Shown piece by piece: positions 37,405-47,312 of a stretch of 64,000 nucleotides of DNA. A program made the translations under genes and the position numbers. Numbering within the stretch: the stretch's first letter is position 1; each line of letters starts with the position of its first letter. The stretch is from Sphingomonas mucosissima (GTDB taxonomy: Bacteria; Pseudomonadota; Alphaproteobacteria; Sphingomonadales; Sphingomonadaceae), in NCBI RefSeq assembly GCF_002197665.1, contig NZ_NBBJ01000006.1, positions 124,001 through 188,000 of the forward strand, given 5' to 3'. The notes below the pieces were generated by a model. That model had not been told where the DNA came from. It searched no databases and worked only from the letters and a program-made list of their open reading frames with translations.

Positions 37405-38355
37405 TTACGCCGCCTGTTCCAGCGCGCGGGGCAGCTTGAAGGCGATCGTCTCGCGCGTCGTTTCCTCCTCGCGTTCGGTTACGTCGTACCGCGTTGCGAG
37501 CAGGTCGACCAATTCGCGCACCAGCAGTTCCGGTGCGGATGCACCCGCGCTGACGCCCAAAGTGCCGACGCCCTCAAGGAACGCCCAGTCGAGATCCACC
37601 GCGCGCTGGATCAGCGCCGCGCGCACACCCTCGCGCTGCGCCACCTCTACCAATCGAACCGAGTTGGAGGAATTCGGCGCCCCGATCACCAGCACGGCGT
37701 CACAGGCGCTGGCGATCGCTTTCACCGCCGCTTGCCGGTTTGACGTGGCGTAGCAGATGTCTTCGCCGCGCGGCGGCTGCATGTTCACAAAGCGCCGCTG
37801 CAGCACGCGGACGACTTCGGCGGTATCGTCCACCGACAACGTCGTCTGGGTGAGGAACGCGAGATTGTCGGCGTCGGCGGGCTGCAGCGCCTCGGCGTCG
37901 GCGACGTTCTCGATCAGCGTCATCGCCCCTGCGGGCACTTGGCCGAACGTGCCGATCACCTCGGGATGGCCGGCATGACCGATGAACAGGATGTGGCGGC
38001 CGGCGGCGACGAGGCGCTCCGCCTGGCGATGCACCTTGGAAACCAACGGGCAGGTCGCATCGAGATACTCAAGCCCGCGCGCTTCGGCATTCGCCGGCAC
38101 CGATTTGGGCACGCCGTGTGCCGAGAACACGACGGGCGCACCATCGGGCACTTCGTCGAGTTCCTCGACAAAGATCGCGCCTTTAGCCTTCAGGCTGTCC
38201 ACCACGAACTTGTTGTGAACGATTTCGTGGCGGACATAGACGGGGGCGCCGTGCTTCTCGATCGCCAGTTCGACGATGCGGATCGCGCGGTCCACTCCGG
38301 CGCAGAAGCCGCGCGGGGCGGCAATCAGCAGTTCGAGCGCTGGCTTGTCGGTCAT
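37405..38355 (-). CDS. ispH: 4-hydroxy-3-methylbut-2-enyl diphosphate reductase
   Basis: A 316-residue [4Fe-4S] enzyme, last step of the MEP isoprenoid pathway, making IPP and DMAPP. Cluster cysteines Cys18 (PRGFCAGV), Cys102 (DATCPLV) and Cys201 ([10 protein letters not shown]) are present, with His43/His47 and the GHPEV segment carrying the catalytic Glu132. It is divergent from the lipoprotein gene (42 bases). The A-type carrier gene in this window is a likely source of its cluster. Confidence 0.96.
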   Translation of the reverse strand: MTDKPALELLIAAPRGFCAGVDRAIRIVELAIEKHGAPVYVRHEIVHNKFVVDSLKAKGAIFVEELDEVPDGAPVVFSAHGVPKSVPANAEARGLEYLDATCPLVSKVHRQAERLVAAGRHILFIGHAGHPEVIGTFGQVPAGAMTLIENVADAEALQPADADNLAFLTQTTLSVDDTAEVVRVLQRRFVNMQPPRGEDICYATSNRQAAVKAIASACDAVLVIGAPNSSNSVRLVEVAQREGVRAALIQRAVDLDWAFLEGVGTLGVSAGASAPELLVRELVDLLATRYDVTEREEETTRETIAFKLPRALEQAA

Positions 38356-38397
38356 CCCTGCCGCTTACGCGATTGCCTGCCCGCACGGAAGGCGGTT

Positions 38398-39120
38398 ATG
38401 AGCGCGCCGGTACTTCGTATCCGTCGTACCCGTTCGTATAAGGTTTCTCCGCACGTGTCTTTTCGCACCTCCGCGCTCCGCCTTTCTGGCCTCGCCCCTC
38501 TCGCTCTGGCTCTGCTCGCTGGGGGTTGCGCCAAGAGCGGTGACATTTCGCTCGACGGTGGCGTGGGGATCACGGCGGTGCGTTCCGCCTGCCCGGTGGT
38601 GGGTGTGCCGGCCGGCACGGGCGATATTACCCTGTTCGACCCACCGGCGAGCCGGGATGCGAGCGCCATTGATGTCACGGCAGTGATGACGAATGTTCGC
38701 GCCACCTGTGCCGATAACAGTTCGGACGTGGTCAGCACCGTCACCTTCGATGTTCGCGCCCGCCGCACACGGACGGATGGCCCGCGTGAGGTGACCTTGC
38801 CGTATTTCATCACCATCGTGCGCGGTGGAACGCAGGTGGTCGCAAAGCGCGTCGGCGCGGTCGCGGTCCGTTTCGAGCCGGGGCAGGCGCTCGCCAGCGT
38901 GTCCGGCCAAGCCAGCGCGAACATCAATCGCGCGGCGGCCACGCTGCCCGACTCGGTACGCAACCAACTCACCCGTAAGCGCAAGGCAGGCGACGAGGAC
39001 GCGGCCGTTGATCCGCTTTCCACCCCCGAAGTGCGTCAGGCGGTGCTCGCCGCCAGCTTCGAGGCGCTCGTCGGCTTCCAGCTGACGCAGGATCAGCTGC
39101 GCTACAACGCGCAGCGCTGA
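38398..39120 (+). CDS. Lipoprotein of unknown function
   Basis: A 240-residue protein with lipobox LAGGC, then a beta-rich domain (DITLFDPPASRDASAIDVTA, VVAKRVGAVAVRF) and no recognised motif. The ATG at 38398 has a good ribosome site (GGAAGG) but gives a long n-region; a GTG at 38455 (before SFRTSALRL) would give a more standard signal peptide. It directly precedes the glycine riboswitch. I cannot assign a role; it probably sits on the inner leaflet of the outer membrane. Confidence 0.75.
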   Translation: MSAPVLRIRRTRSYKVSPHVSFRTSALRLSGLAPLALALLAGGCAKSGDISLDGGVGITAVRSACPVVGVPAGTGDITLFDPPASRDASAIDVTAVMTNVRATCADNSSDVVSTVTFDVRARRTRTDGPREVTLPYFITIVRGGTQVVAKRVGAVAVRFEPGQALASVSGQASANINRAAATLPDSVRNQLTRKRKAGDEDAAVDPLSTPEVRQAVLAASFEALVGFQLTQDQLRYNAQR

Positions 39121-39204
39121 GACGGCCGCGATCATGGGCGATTGACTCGCCCCGCGCGCCCCGCCACAGGCGCAATTGTCGATGCCGGGCAACCGGCGTG
39201 GGCG

Positions 39205-39398
39205 CGCGGGAGAGCGCGGGTGGCCTTTCAGGCACGATCCGCCGCCGAAGGAGCAACCACCCCGGAATCTCTCAGGCAGCAGGGACCGCGCATACCCATC
39301 GACGCTCTGGAAAGCGGCCCCGCCAGGCGGCGTGGCCCACCGAAGGTGTAAGCGCGGGATATCCGTGCGAAAGCTCTCAGGTTCCGTGACAGAGGGGG
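39205..39398 (+). promoter_or_regulatory. Tandem glycine riboswitch
   Basis: Two glycine aptamers in a row before gcvT. Aptamer I (about 39205-39290) has GGGAGAGCGCGGG, CCGAAGGAGCAACC, ATCTCTCAGGCA and CAGGGACCG. Aptamer II (about 39304-39397) has CTCTGGAAAGC, CCGAAGGTGTAA, GCTCTCAGG and GACAGAGG. These are the family's conserved strings in the right order. Binding of glycine is known to turn on gcv genes in other bacteria. The 58 bases from here to the gcvT start hold a possible expression platform with GTCCG/CGGAC pairings, but the switching mechanism is not clear by eye. Bases 39121-39204 hold no gene. Confidence 0.92.
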
Positions 39399-39455
39399 TC
39401 CGGTTCGTTTCGCCAGCAATGGCGGACGATCGCCCTTGAAGACGGACGATCCGCG

Positions 39456-40601
39456 ATGAGCGATCACGACGACGAAGACGTAATCATCGAAACCATGACG
39501 CTGCCGCTCGACGGCTGGCATCGTGCCCACGGCGGCCGGATGGTCGAATTCGCGGGCTATTGGATGCCCGTGCAGTTCGAAGGCATCATGGCCGAGCATC
39601 TGTGGACGCGCGAAAGCGCCGGCCTGTTCGATGTCAGCCACATGGGGCAGATCACGTTCCGGGGCGAGGGGTTGGTGCCAGCGCTTGAGGCGATGATGCC
39701 GGCTGACATCGCCGGCCTCGCGCTCAACCGCGCACGCTATTCGTTGCTGCTCGACGAGGGCGGCGGCATCCTTGACGATCTGATGCTGACGCGCCTGCCG
39801 GCCGACGAGGATGGCGAGCGCATCTACATGGTCGTCAACGGCGCGACCAAGTACGACGACATCGCGCACATGCTCGATCATCTGCCGGACGACATCACGC
39901 TGAACCTGATGGAGGACCATGCGCTCTTGGCGCTGCAGGGCCCCAAGGCAGTGGATGCGCTCGTGCGGCTGGTGCCAGGCGTCGATGCTTTGGTGTTCAT
40001 GCAGGCCGCGCCCTTCACCTGGCAGGGGCATAACCTTTGGATCAGCCGCTCGGGCTATACCGGCGAGGACGGCTTCGAGATCTCGATCCCGGCGGAGGGC
40101 GTCGAGGCGTTCGCCGATGCGCTGCTGGAACAGCCCGAGGTGAAGCCGATCGGCCTGGGCGCCCGCGATTCGCTGCGGCTTGAGGCTGGTCTCCCGCTCT
40201 ACGGCCATGACCTCTCGCCGGAGATCACCCCGGTAATGGCGGAGCTCGGCTTCGCGCTGTTCAAGCGCCGCCGCGAGGAAGGCGGCTTCCCCGGTGCCGA
40301 GCGCATCCTGGCCGAACGCGAGAACGGCCCCATCACAAAGCGGGTCGGCCTGCTGGTCGAGGGGCGCCAACCGGTCCGCGAGGGCGCGACCGTGCTCGAT
40401 GAAGACGGCAGCACCGTCGGCAGCGTCACGTCCGGCGGCTTCGCGCCTAGCGTCGGGGCACCGATCGCCATGGCGTACGTTCCGCTCGCCATGGCCACGC
40501 CCGGCACCCGCATCCAGCTGTCGCAGCGTGGCAAGGTCCACGCCGCCACCGTCACCTCCATGCCATTCGTCCCCCACCGCTACGTCCGAGGAGCGAAGTA
40601 A
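39456..40601 (+). CDS. gcvT: Glycine cleavage T protein, aminomethyltransferase
   Basis: A 381-residue tetrahydrofolate-dependent enzyme that takes the aminomethyl group from lipoyl-GcvH, giving methylene-THF and ammonia. Family blocks: [36 protein letters not shown] and [20 protein letters not shown]. The first ATG (39456) gives an acidic N-terminal extension of 14 residues; the next ATG (39498, MTLPLDG) is also possible. First gene behind the riboswitch. The stop is one base before gcvH. Confidence 0.95.
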   Translation: MSDHDDEDVIIETMTLPLDGWHRAHGGRMVEFAGYWMPVQFEGIMAEHLWTRESAGLFDVSHMGQITFRGEGLVPALEAMMPADIAGLALNRARYSLLLDEGGGILDDLMLTRLPADEDGERIYMVVNGATKYDDIAHMLDHLPDDITLNLMEDHALLALQGPKAVDALVRLVPGVDALVFMQAAPFTWQGHNLWISRSGYTGEDGFEISIPAEGVEAFADALLEQPEVKPIGLGARDSLRLEAGLPLYGHDLSPEITPVMAELGFALFKRRREEGGFPGAERILAERENGPITKRVGLLVEGRQPVREGATVLDEDGSTVGSVTSGGFAPSVGAPIAMAYVPLAMATPGTRIQLSQRGKVHAATVTSMPFVPHRYVRGAK

Positions 40602-40602
40602 G

Positions 40603-40974
40603 ATGAGCCGTTATTTCACCGAGGATCATGAGTGGATCGACGTCGACGGTGATGTCGGCACGGTCGGCATCTCGGATTATGCGCAGGGCCAGCTCGGCGA
40701 CATCGTGTTCGTCGACGTGCCGGAAGCCGGCAAGTCGCTCGCCAAGGGTGACGAGGCCGCGGTGGTCGAGAGCGTGAAGGCCGCCAGCGACGTCTATTCG
40801 CCGGTTTCCGGCTCCGTGATCGAAGGCAACGCCGCGCTCGCCGACGAACCGGGCCTCGTGAACACCGATCCGGAAGGCGAGGGCTGGTTCTTCAAGCTGA
40901 CCCTGTCCGACGCGTCGCAGCTCGACGGGCTGATGGACGAAACGGCCTACCAGGCATTCGTCGCGAAGCTCTGA
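40603..40974 (+). CDS. gcvH: Glycine cleavage H protein
   Basis: A 123-residue lipoyl carrier protein that shuttles the aminomethyl intermediate between GcvP, GcvT and the dihydrolipoamide dehydrogenase. Lipoylated Lys59 is in the motif [12 protein letters not shown]. The ATG is preceded by GAGGAGCGAAG, a strong ribosome site inside the end of gcvT. Confidence 0.97.
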   Translation: MSRYFTEDHEWIDVDGDVGTVGISDYAQGQLGDIVFVDVPEAGKSLAKGDEAAVVESVKAASDVYSPVSGSVIEGNAALADEPGLVNTDPEGEGWFFKLTLSDASQLDGLMDETAYQAFVAKL

Positions 40975-40982
40975 TCCAGACT

Positions 40983-41094
40983 GACCCTCCCTCTTCAGGG
41001 GAGGGGTTGGGGTGGGGCCTCTCCGCGAGCGCGACGCCCGGAGGGACTGAGACATCCCGCCCGCAGCCCTTCCCCCTGATGGGGAGGGGAGGAG
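40983..41094. repeat. GC-rich intergenic repeat between gcvH and gcvPA
   Basis: The stretch opens with CCCTCCCTCTTCAGGGGAGG and closes with CTTCCCCCTGATGGGGAGGG, each end able to fold into a hairpin, and both ends related to each other in inverted fashion. This is the form of a short dispersed palindromic repeat. Its last bases (GGGGAGGAG) act as the ribosome site of gcvPA. Confidence 0.6.
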
Positions 41095-41104
41095 TGTTTT
41101 GAAC

Positions 41105-42463
41105 ATGCGCTACCTGCCGCTTACTGACCACGATCGCCGCGACATGCTCGCGGTCATCGGCGCGGGCTCGATCGACGACCTGTTCGTCGACGTGCCCGAA
41201 GCCGCTCGCCTGTCCGGCCCGATCGCGAACCTGCCCGCCCATGCCAGCGAGCTGGCGGTCGAACGCCACATGACGAAGCTGGCGCGGCAGAGTCTGTCCG
41301 CAGGCGAGGCGCCGTTCTTCCTCGGCTGCGGCGCATACCGTCATCATGTCCCCGCCAGCGTCGATCACCTGATCCAGCGCGGCGAGTTCCTGACCGCCTA
41401 CACGCCCTACCAGCCGGAAATCGCGCAGGGCACGCTGCAGATGCTGTTCGAGTTCCAGACGCAGGTCGCGCGCCTGCTCGGGACCGACGTGGCGAACGCG
41501 TCGATGTACGATGGCTCCACCGCGTGCTGGGAAGCGATCGGCATGGCGCGGCGCATCACCAAGCGCGCCAAGGCGATCCTGTCGGGCGGTCTCCACCCGC
41601 ATTACGTCTCCGTCGCCAAGACGATGGCCAAATACACCGGCGACTCGCTGGAAACCTCTATCCCTGCGCTGGCCGCAGAGACGGACGTCGACGCGCTGAT
41701 CGCCAGCATCGATGACGACACCAGCTGCGTCGTCGTGCAATATCCCGACATCCTCGGCCGCATCACCGATCTTCAGCCGCTGGCGGACGCGTGCCACGCG
41801 AAGAAGGCGCTGCTGATCGCCGTCGTGACCGAGCCGGTGGCGCTTGGCGCAATCAAGTCTCCGGGCGAGATGGACGCCGACATCGTGGTCGGCGAGGGCC
41901 AGTCGATCGGCGTTGGGCTGCAGTTCGGCGGGCCGTACGTGGGCCTGTTCGGCTGCAAGGACAAATATGTCCGCCAGATGCCCGGCCGCCTTTGCGGCGA
42001 GACGGTGGACGCCGACGGCCGCCGCGGGTTCGTGCTGACGCTCTCCACGCGCGAGCAGCATATTCGCCGGGAGAAGGCGACCAGCAACATCTGCACCAAC
42101 TCCGGCCTTTGCGCGCTGGCCTTCTCGATCCACATGACGCTGCTGGGCGAGGCTGGCCTGCGGGCGCTCGCGGCCACGAATCACGCCGGCGCGGTCGCCG
42201 CCGCCGATCGGCTCGCCAAGGTGCCCGGCGTCACTCTCGTCAACGACACCTTCTTCAATGAATTCACGCTCGATCTCGGGCATGAGGCGCGCCCGATCGT
42301 TCGTGCGCTGGCGGAGCAGCACATCCTCGCCGGCGTGTCGCTTGGTCGCCTCTATCCCGGTGAAGCCGCGCTGCAGAACGGCCTCGTTGTCGCAGTAACG
42401 GAGACGACGACGCCGGAGGACGTGGAAGCGCTCGCCAACGCGCTCGAAGGCGCGCTGGCGTGA
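41105..42463 (+). CDS. gcvPA: Glycine dehydrogenase (decarboxylating) subunit 1
   Basis: A 452-residue N-terminal half of the P protein, which together with GcvPB decarboxylates glycine. Blocks seen: [43 protein letters not shown] and MPGRLCGET. It lacks the PLP lysine, as expected for this subunit. The frame allows a TTG start at 41099, but the ATG at 41105 is ten bases behind GGAG and fits the family start (MRYLPLT). The split P protein is common in alphaproteobacteria. Confidence 0.95.
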   Translation: MRYLPLTDHDRRDMLAVIGAGSIDDLFVDVPEAARLSGPIANLPAHASELAVERHMTKLARQSLSAGEAPFFLGCGAYRHHVPASVDHLIQRGEFLTAYTPYQPEIAQGTLQMLFEFQTQVARLLGTDVANASMYDGSTACWEAIGMARRITKRAKAILSGGLHPHYVSVAKTMAKYTGDSLETSIPALAAETDVDALIASIDDDTSCVVVQYPDILGRITDLQPLADACHAKKALLIAVVTEPVALGAIKSPGEMDADIVVGEGQSIGVGLQFGGPYVGLFGCKDKYVRQMPGRLCGETVDADGRRGFVLTLSTREQHIRREKATSNICTNSGLCALAFSIHMTLLGEAGLRALAATNHAGAVAAADRLAKVPGVTLVNDTFFNEFTLDLGHEARPIVRALAEQHILAGVSLGRLYPGEAALQNGLVVAVTETTTPEDVEALANALEGALA

Positions 42464-42495
42464 CCGGCATCGCGAAGAAGACGGAGCTTGTGCCT

Positions 42496-42599
42496 ACTTC
42501 GTCATGCCGGGCTCGTCCCGGCATCCAGCCCTCCTCCGTTCCAACGGTTGCGGAGTACGCGGCGCGCTGGACCCCGGGACAAGCCCCGGGTGACGAAGT
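42496..42599. repeat. Palindromic intergenic repeat between gcvPA and gcvPB
   Basis: A 104-base element with perfect 9-base inverted ends (ACTTCGTCA at 42496-42504, TGACGAAGT at 42591-42599) and inner GCCGGG/CCCGGC and CCCCGGG/CCCCGGG pairings. The start TCATGCCGGG and the PGTSP-like design are typical of dispersed palindromes in sphingomonads. The rest of the 339-base gap (42600-42802) holds no gene that I recognise and is less GC-rich than its surroundings. Confidence 0.8.
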
Positions 42600-42802
42600 G
42601 GCAGTTCGGCCACTTCAAATGTTGGAAAAGTCATGGTTTCCTTCTGCCATGATCCCGCGCGCTCCCGTCCCGTGCCGCTCCACCGCCAGCGCCCACTCGC
42701 GCCTTTGGAGAAAAACGCGCGATCGTCTCAACTTCCTCAACATTCGTTTTTTGCAATCGTCGTCGGCGCGCTGCGCTGCGACGCTGAAAGGGCAATGATC
42801 CC

Positions 42803-44398
42803 ATGGCCTTGAACCAGAGCGGCTGGCGTCCGACGAGCCCCGAGCAGGGCTCGGCAACTTCGGCAACCTTCACCGGCAACAAGGCGCTGATGCTGGAAGA
42901 GGCGCTGATCTTCGAGATCGGCTCCACCGACACCAGCGGCGTCGAGGTGGCCGAACCGGTCAGCACCGCCAGCCGCCTCGGCAATCTCGCGCGCACCGCG
43001 CCGATCGGCCTGCCGGGTCTCAGCGAGCCGGAGACGGTCCGCCACTACACCCGCCTCAGCCGGCAGAATTATGCCATCGACCTCGGCCTGTTCCCGCTCG
43101 GCTCGTGCACGATGAAGCACAACCCGCGCCTGAACGAGAAGATGGCGCGGCTGCCAGGCTTTGCGGACGTTCACCCGCTCCAGCCCGTCGATACCGTCCA
43201 GGGCGCGCTTGGCATCATGAACGAACTCGCGATGTGGCTGATCGAGCTCACCGGCATGCACGGTGTCGCGATGAGCCCCAAGGCCGGCGCACATGGTGAG
43301 CTGTGCGGCATGCTGTGCATCAAGGCGGCGCTGGAGAAGCGCGGCGAGGGGCATCGCAAGGTCGTGCTGGTGCCCGAAAGTGCCCATGGCACGAACCCGG
43401 CGACGGCGGCATTCGCCGGCTTCACTGTCGAGGATATCCCGGCGACCGCGGAAGGCCGCGTCGATACGGATGCGCTGAAGGCGCGGCTCGGGCCGGATGT
43501 GGCGGCGGTGATGATCACCAACCCCAATACCTGCGGGCTGTTCGAGCGCGATTTGAAGGCGATCTCGGACGCGGTCCACGCGGCAGGCGGCTATGTCTAT
43601 TGCGACGGCGCGAACTTCAACGCCATCGTCGGCCGGGTCCGCCCCGGCGACCTCGGCGTCGATGCGATGCACATCAACCTGCACAAGACCTTCTCCACCC
43701 CGCACGGCGGCGGGGGCCCCGGTTCGGGCCCGACCGTTTTGTCGGAAGCGCTCAGCCCGTTCGCACCGCTGCCCTACACCGCGCGGACTAAGGACGGTCA
43801 CATCCACCTCATCGAGGAGGAGCGCGCGGACGAGTTCTCGGCCGAGCATTTCGGCGGCAAGCTGGATAGCTTTGGCCGCATGACGGCCTTCCACGGCCAG
43901 ATGGGCATGTTCACCCGCGCGCTGACCTACATCCTCAGCCACGGCGCCGATGGCCTGCGCCAGGTCGCCGAGGATGCGGTGCTCAACGCGAACTACGTCC
44001 TGCGCTCGCTGGAAGACACGCTCGACGCGCCGTTCGCCTTCTCCGGCCCGTGCATGCACGAGGCGATCTTCTCTGACGAAGGCTTCCCTGAAGGCTTCTC
44101 GACGATCGACGTCGCCAAGGCGCTGATCGACGAGGGCTTCCACCCGATGACCATGTATTTTCCGCTGGTTGTTCACGGTGCGATGCTGGTCGAGCCGACG
44201 GAGACGGAGTCAAAGGCCGCGCTGGATCAGTTCATCGGCGCGCTGCGCTCGGTGGCGGAGCGCGCCAAGGCGGGTGATCAGAGCCTTAAGACCGCGCCGC
44301 ATTTCGCGCCGCGCAGCCGCCTCGACGAGACGCTCGCCGCGCGCAAACCGAAGCTCGTGTGGAAGGAGCCGGTCGTCACCAGCGAGGCCGCGGAATAG
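42803..44398 (+). CDS. gcvPB: Glycine dehydrogenase (decarboxylating) subunit 2
   Basis: A 531-residue C-terminal half of the P protein carrying the PLP site: Lys295 in NLHKTFSTPHGGGGPGSGP. Further blocks: LGSCTMKHNPRLNE, SPKAGAHGELCG, PESAHGTNPATA and CDGANFNAI. It forms the active alpha2beta2 enzyme with GcvPA. The 339-base gap before it is unusual for an operon whose other genes are close; either the transcript runs through the repeat or gcvPB has its own promoter in 42600-42802. Confidence 0.96.
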   Translation: MALNQSGWRPTSPEQGSATSATFTGNKALMLEEALIFEIGSTDTSGVEVAEPVSTASRLGNLARTAPIGLPGLSEPETVRHYTRLSRQNYAIDLGLFPLGSCTMKHNPRLNEKMARLPGFADVHPLQPVDTVQGALGIMNELAMWLIELTGMHGVAMSPKAGAHGELCGMLCIKAALEKRGEGHRKVVLVPESAHGTNPATAAFAGFTVEDIPATAEGRVDTDALKARLGPDVAAVMITNPNTCGLFERDLKAISDAVHAAGGYVYCDGANFNAIVGRVRPGDLGVDAMHINLHKTFSTPHGGGGPGSGPTVLSEALSPFAPLPYTARTKDGHIHLIEEERADEFSAEHFGGKLDSFGRMTAFHGQMGMFTRALTYILSHGADGLRQVAEDAVLNANYVLRSLEDTLDAPFAFSGPCMHEAIFSDEGFPEGFSTIDVAKALIDEGFHPMTMYFPLVVHGAMLVEPTETESKAALDQFIGALRSVAERAKAGDQSLKTAPHFAPRSRLDETLAARKPKLVWKEPVVTSEAAE

Positions 44399-44580
44399 AA
44401 TCGGCGGGCGGCTGGCTTGGGCGGGCCGCCCGTATTCGTTGGCCTTGAAGCAGCCACAGGGCCAAGCCACGTGGCAGCGATCACAGCCGTTAGCGCGGCG
44501 CTCAAGACTCCCGCGGCGGCGGCTGACCGACGATTAGCGCCATCGTCGCCAAGATGGAGTAGCGGCAAGCACCGCCTGCT

Positions 44581-45585
44581 TCAGGCGATCCTCTCCACCG
44601 AGACTTCGTGCGCTGGTCGCCCCGTCTGCGCGAACGAGGTGATGTTACCGATGGTCGTTTCCGCAATCGCGGTCAGCGCCTCGGCCGTAAAGAAGGCCTG
44701 GTGGCCGGTGATGAGCACGTTGGGAAAGGTGAGGAGCCTCGCGAACACGTCGTCGCGGATCATGTGATCCGACAGATCTTCGAAAAACAGGTCGCCTTCC
44801 TCCTCATAGACGTCGAGCCCGAGATGCCCGATCTGCCCCGACTTCAGGCCGCGGATCACCGCACGCGTGTCCACCACGGCGCCGCGGCTCGTGTTGATCA
44901 GCATAACCCCCGGCTTCATGGTCGATATCGCCGCCTCATCGATCAGATGGTGGGTAGCGGGATTGAGCGGGCAGTGAAGGCTGACAATGTCGCTTTCGGC
45001 CAACAGGGTGGCGAGCGCCACGTACTCGCCGCCTAGCGCGATGAAGTCGTCGCACCTCTGCGGATCACTCCCAAGAACCCGGCAGCCGAAGCCGCGCAGG
45101 ATGCGGGCAGTTTCGACCCCGATCGTGCCCGTGCCGACAATCCCGGCCGTTCGCCCGCGCAGATCAAAGCCGAGCAGACCTTCCAGGGCGAAGTTTCCCT
45201 CGCGGACACGGGCGTAGGCCCGGTGAATGTTGCGATTCAGCGCCAGGATCAGCGCGATCGTGTGTTCCGCGACTGCGTACGGCGAGTAGGCGGGGACTCG
45301 CGCCACCGCGATGTCGAACTCGCGCGCGGCTGGCAGATCGACATTGTTAAATCCGGCGCTGCGCAGCGCCACCAGCCGACATCCACCTTCCTTGAGCCGG
45401 CTGAGCGTCTCGCGATCAATGGTATCATTCACGAAGGCGCACACGGCAACCGTGCCTTTCGCCAAAGCGGATGTCTGCGCGGAGAGGCGGGCCTCAATAA
45501 AATGGAGCTCGTGGCCGGCGTTTGCATTGGCCGCTTCAAGGAAGCGGCGGTCATAGCTTTTCGTGCTGAACACGGCGACCTTCAT
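44581..45585 (-). CDS. ldhA: 2-hydroxyacid dehydrogenase, D-lactate dehydrogenase-like
   Basis: A 334-residue NAD-dependent D-2-hydroxyacid dehydrogenase that best fits fermentative D-lactate dehydrogenase Ldh[11 protein letters not shown] near residue 75, nucleotide motif GTGTIG (about 151), the Arg in [11 protein letters not shown], Glu in [15 protein letters not shown], and His in TGHQAFFT. The symbol is a family-level call. It is 79 bases downstream of the OhrR-like regulator on the same strand, so the two may share a transcript. Confidence 0.85.
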   Translation of the reverse strand: MKVAVFSTKSYDRRFLEAANANAGHELHFIEARLSAQTSALAKGTVAVCAFVNDTIDRETLSRLKEGGCRLVALRSAGFNNVDLPAAREFDIAVARVPAYSPYAVAEHTIALILALNRNIHRAYARVREGNFALEGLLGFDLRGRTAGIVGTGTIGVETARILRGFGCRVLGSDPQRCDDFIALGGEYVALATLLAESDIVSLHCPLNPATHHLIDEAAISTMKPGVMLINTSRGAVVDTRAVIRGLKSGQIGHLGLDVYEEEGDLFFEDLSDHMIRDDVFARLLTFPNVLITGHQAFFTAEALTAIAETTIGNITSFAQTGRPAHEVSVERIA

Positions 45586-45664
45586 AACCGACTCAACTCT
45601 CCTTAGCTGTCAACGCTCGACCATGAAGGCGCGCAAAGGCGCGCCGGCATTCGCCATTACGCTG

Positions 45665-46186
45665 CTAACTCCGCCCGGCCGCGTCGCTACGAGAGGCGAG
45701 ATTCGCAACTAGTTTGCGCGCGATCGTGCGGAGTGTCTCGCCCTCTTCTTGCGTCAGGGCGGGGTTCGCGACCATCTTTTCAGGTACGCGAAGCGCCGCC
45801 GTGCGAAGCGCGTCGCCTTCCTTGGTCAATGTAATCAGGACCCGGCGCTCATCTTCTATGTCGCGGCGGCGTGCCACCAGTCCGTTCGTTTCCATCCGCT
45901 TGAGCAAGGGCGTCAGCGTGCCACTGTCGAGGTGAAGGCGCCTTCCGATCTGGCTCACGCTTTGCCCGTCGGTTTCCCAGAGAACGAGCATGACGAGGTA
46001 CTGGGGGTAGGTCAGGCCGAGATCGTCCAACGCAGGCCGATATAGGCGGGTCAACAAGTTCGACGCGGCGTACAAGGGAAAGCAAAGCTGCCACTCCAGT
46101 CTTAGCGCTTCCGCTGCAAGGTCATGGTGACCGCTCGGATCACTTGGCGTCAGGTCGCCTTCAGCACGCCGCCCATTCTCCTCCAC
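45665..46186 (-). CDS. MarR-family regulator, OhrR-like peroxide sensor
   Basis: A 173-residue winged-helix repressor. The N-terminal block QLCFPLYAASN contains the reactive cysteine typical of OhrR, followed by LGLTYPQYLVMLVLWE and the wing DIEDERRVLITLT. Organic hydroperoxides normally oxidise this cysteine and release DNA. The frame is open to an ATG at 46273, but the GTG at 46186 has the ribosome site GGAAAGG eight bases before it and fits the family length. No ohr gene is in the window; the downstream neighbour is ldhA. Confidence 0.85.
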   Translation of the reverse strand: MEENGRRAEGDLTPSDPSGHHDLAAEALRLEWQLCFPLYAASNLLTRLYRPALDDLGLTYPQYLVMLVLWETDGQSVSQIGRRLHLDSGTLTPLLKRMETNGLVARRRDIEDERRVLITLTKEGDALRTAALRVPEKMVANPALTQEEGETLRTIARKLVANLASRSDAAGRS

Positions 46187-46287
46187 GCTAGCAACCTTTC
46201 CACATCCGCTCGCCGCCGCCGCCCCTTCTGGACCGAAAAGGGCGATTATGCATGCGCTTGTGCTGGATAGCACATATCGCCGCCCGT

Positions 46288-46301
46288 CAATTTGCAGATT
46301 G
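46288..46301. promoter_or_regulatory. Candidate MarR/OhrR operator
   Basis: The 14-base sequence CAATTTGCAGATTG is a palindrome with one mismatched pair. It lies about 100 bases upstream of the regulator start in the only AT-rich part of the gap, where autoregulatory operators of this family sit. Identified by pattern only. Confidence 0.4.
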
Positions 46302-46379
46302 TGAACTGTTTAGTCAGCCACCTCGGCGGGATTCCGGCTGCATCGAGGCGCACGATAGGCGCCATGGAGGTTCAGACGA

Positions 46380-47312
46380 TCATTGCTGAGCGGCGTCTGC
46401 AGGGGACGCGCCGTCGAGGATCCTGCGTGCGCAGCCCTGCACATATTCCCCGATCAAGCGGAACGAGGCAGCCATTGGCGATTGCTTGCGCCACGCCATG
46501 GCGATGGAGCGGTGTCGATGCCAGTCCCGGACAGTCAGCGTCTTTACGCCGATTGTTCCGCCCACGTCCGACATGAGGTACAAGCTTGGAAGCACACTCA
46601 GGCCAAGGCCGCTCGCGACCATTTGATGTAGGCTGTTGAGGCTGGTGCCATAATAGTCCGGAGCAACCGCCATTCGGTATGCATCGGCGATCTCGATTGT
46701 CTGGCGCGCGATGTGGTGCCGGGGATCGAGCGTCAGAATGGGGTGGCCGGCCAGCGCGCCTGGCGAGATTGGTTCGTCAGCCGCGAGAGGGTGATCGTGC
46801 GGCCCGACCAAGTGGAGCGGTTCCCGAAACAGGGGCTCGATCGTCAGATCATCGCCGGACATCGGCATGGGGCCGAGGACGACATCGATATTGCCGCGGG
46901 ACAGCTCGCGGACCTGATCGTCGGGGATGCCTTCGCGAACGTGAAGCCGCAGACCGGGCGCGACACGATGCAACTCGGCGATGATCGGTGACAGGAGATA
47001 AGGGCCGAGGGTGGGGGTCGTGCCAAGCTTCAACGTGCCGGTGAGATTGTCCGACGCGCTCGCCGCAAGCGTCATGATGTCTCGGGCGTCGCTGAGCATC
47101 CGGCGCGCGGTTGCCACAATCCTGCGGCCAACTGGGGTAAGCACCGCGCCGGTTGCGCCACGATCGAGGAGTTTCACGCCGAGGCGATCCTCCAAGGCGC
47201 GTACCTGCTGGCTGAGCGTTGGTTGAGACACATTCGTGACCCGCGCCGCTTCCACGAAGGACTGCGTATCGGCAATCGTCACCAAATATTCGAGCTGTCG
47301 CAATGTCGGCAC
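46380..47312 (-). CDS. LysR-family regulator, OxyR-like but without the redox cysteines
   Basis: A 310-residue LysR-type regulator. The N-terminal helix-turn-helix (RQLEYLVTIADTQSFVEAA, VSQPTLSQQVRALEDRLG) and effector domain match the OxyR group (GTTPTLGPYLLSPII, IDVVLGP, EPLHLVGPHDHPLA). The region that carries Cys199/Cys208 in OxyR reads DPRHHIARQTIEIADAY here, with no cysteine, so peroxide sensing by disulfide is ruled out. The start is GTG at 47312 with no clear ribosome site; a TATAT stretch only a few bases upstream suggests a leaderless transcript. No target gene adjoins. Confidence 0.82.
   Translation of the reverse strand: MPTLRQLEYLVTIADTQSFVEAARVTNVSQPTLSQQVRALEDRLGVKLLDRGATGAVLTPVGRRIVATARRMLSDARDIMTLAASASDNLTGTLKLGTTPTLGPYLLSPIIAELHRVAPGLRLHVREGIPDDQVRELSRGNIDVVLGPMPMSGDDLTIEPLFREPLHLVGPHDHPLAADEPISPGALAGHPILTLDPRHHIARQTIEIADAYRMAVAPDYYGTSLNSLHQMVASGLGLSVLPSLYLMSDVGGTIGVKTLTVRDWHRHRSIAMAWRKQSPMAASFRLIGEYVQGCARRILDGASPADAAQQ

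Noticed and set aside
39228..40577. 449-codon open frame on the minus strand over the riboswitch and gcvT
   Set aside because: Antisense artefact; gcvT carries the family motifs, and the frame would also run over the riboswitch.
40892..44176. Two long minus-strand open frames opposite gcvPA and gcvPB
   Set aside because: Composition is that of antisense shadows in GC-rich DNA, with no ribosome site or recognisable domain; the plus-strand genes are certain.
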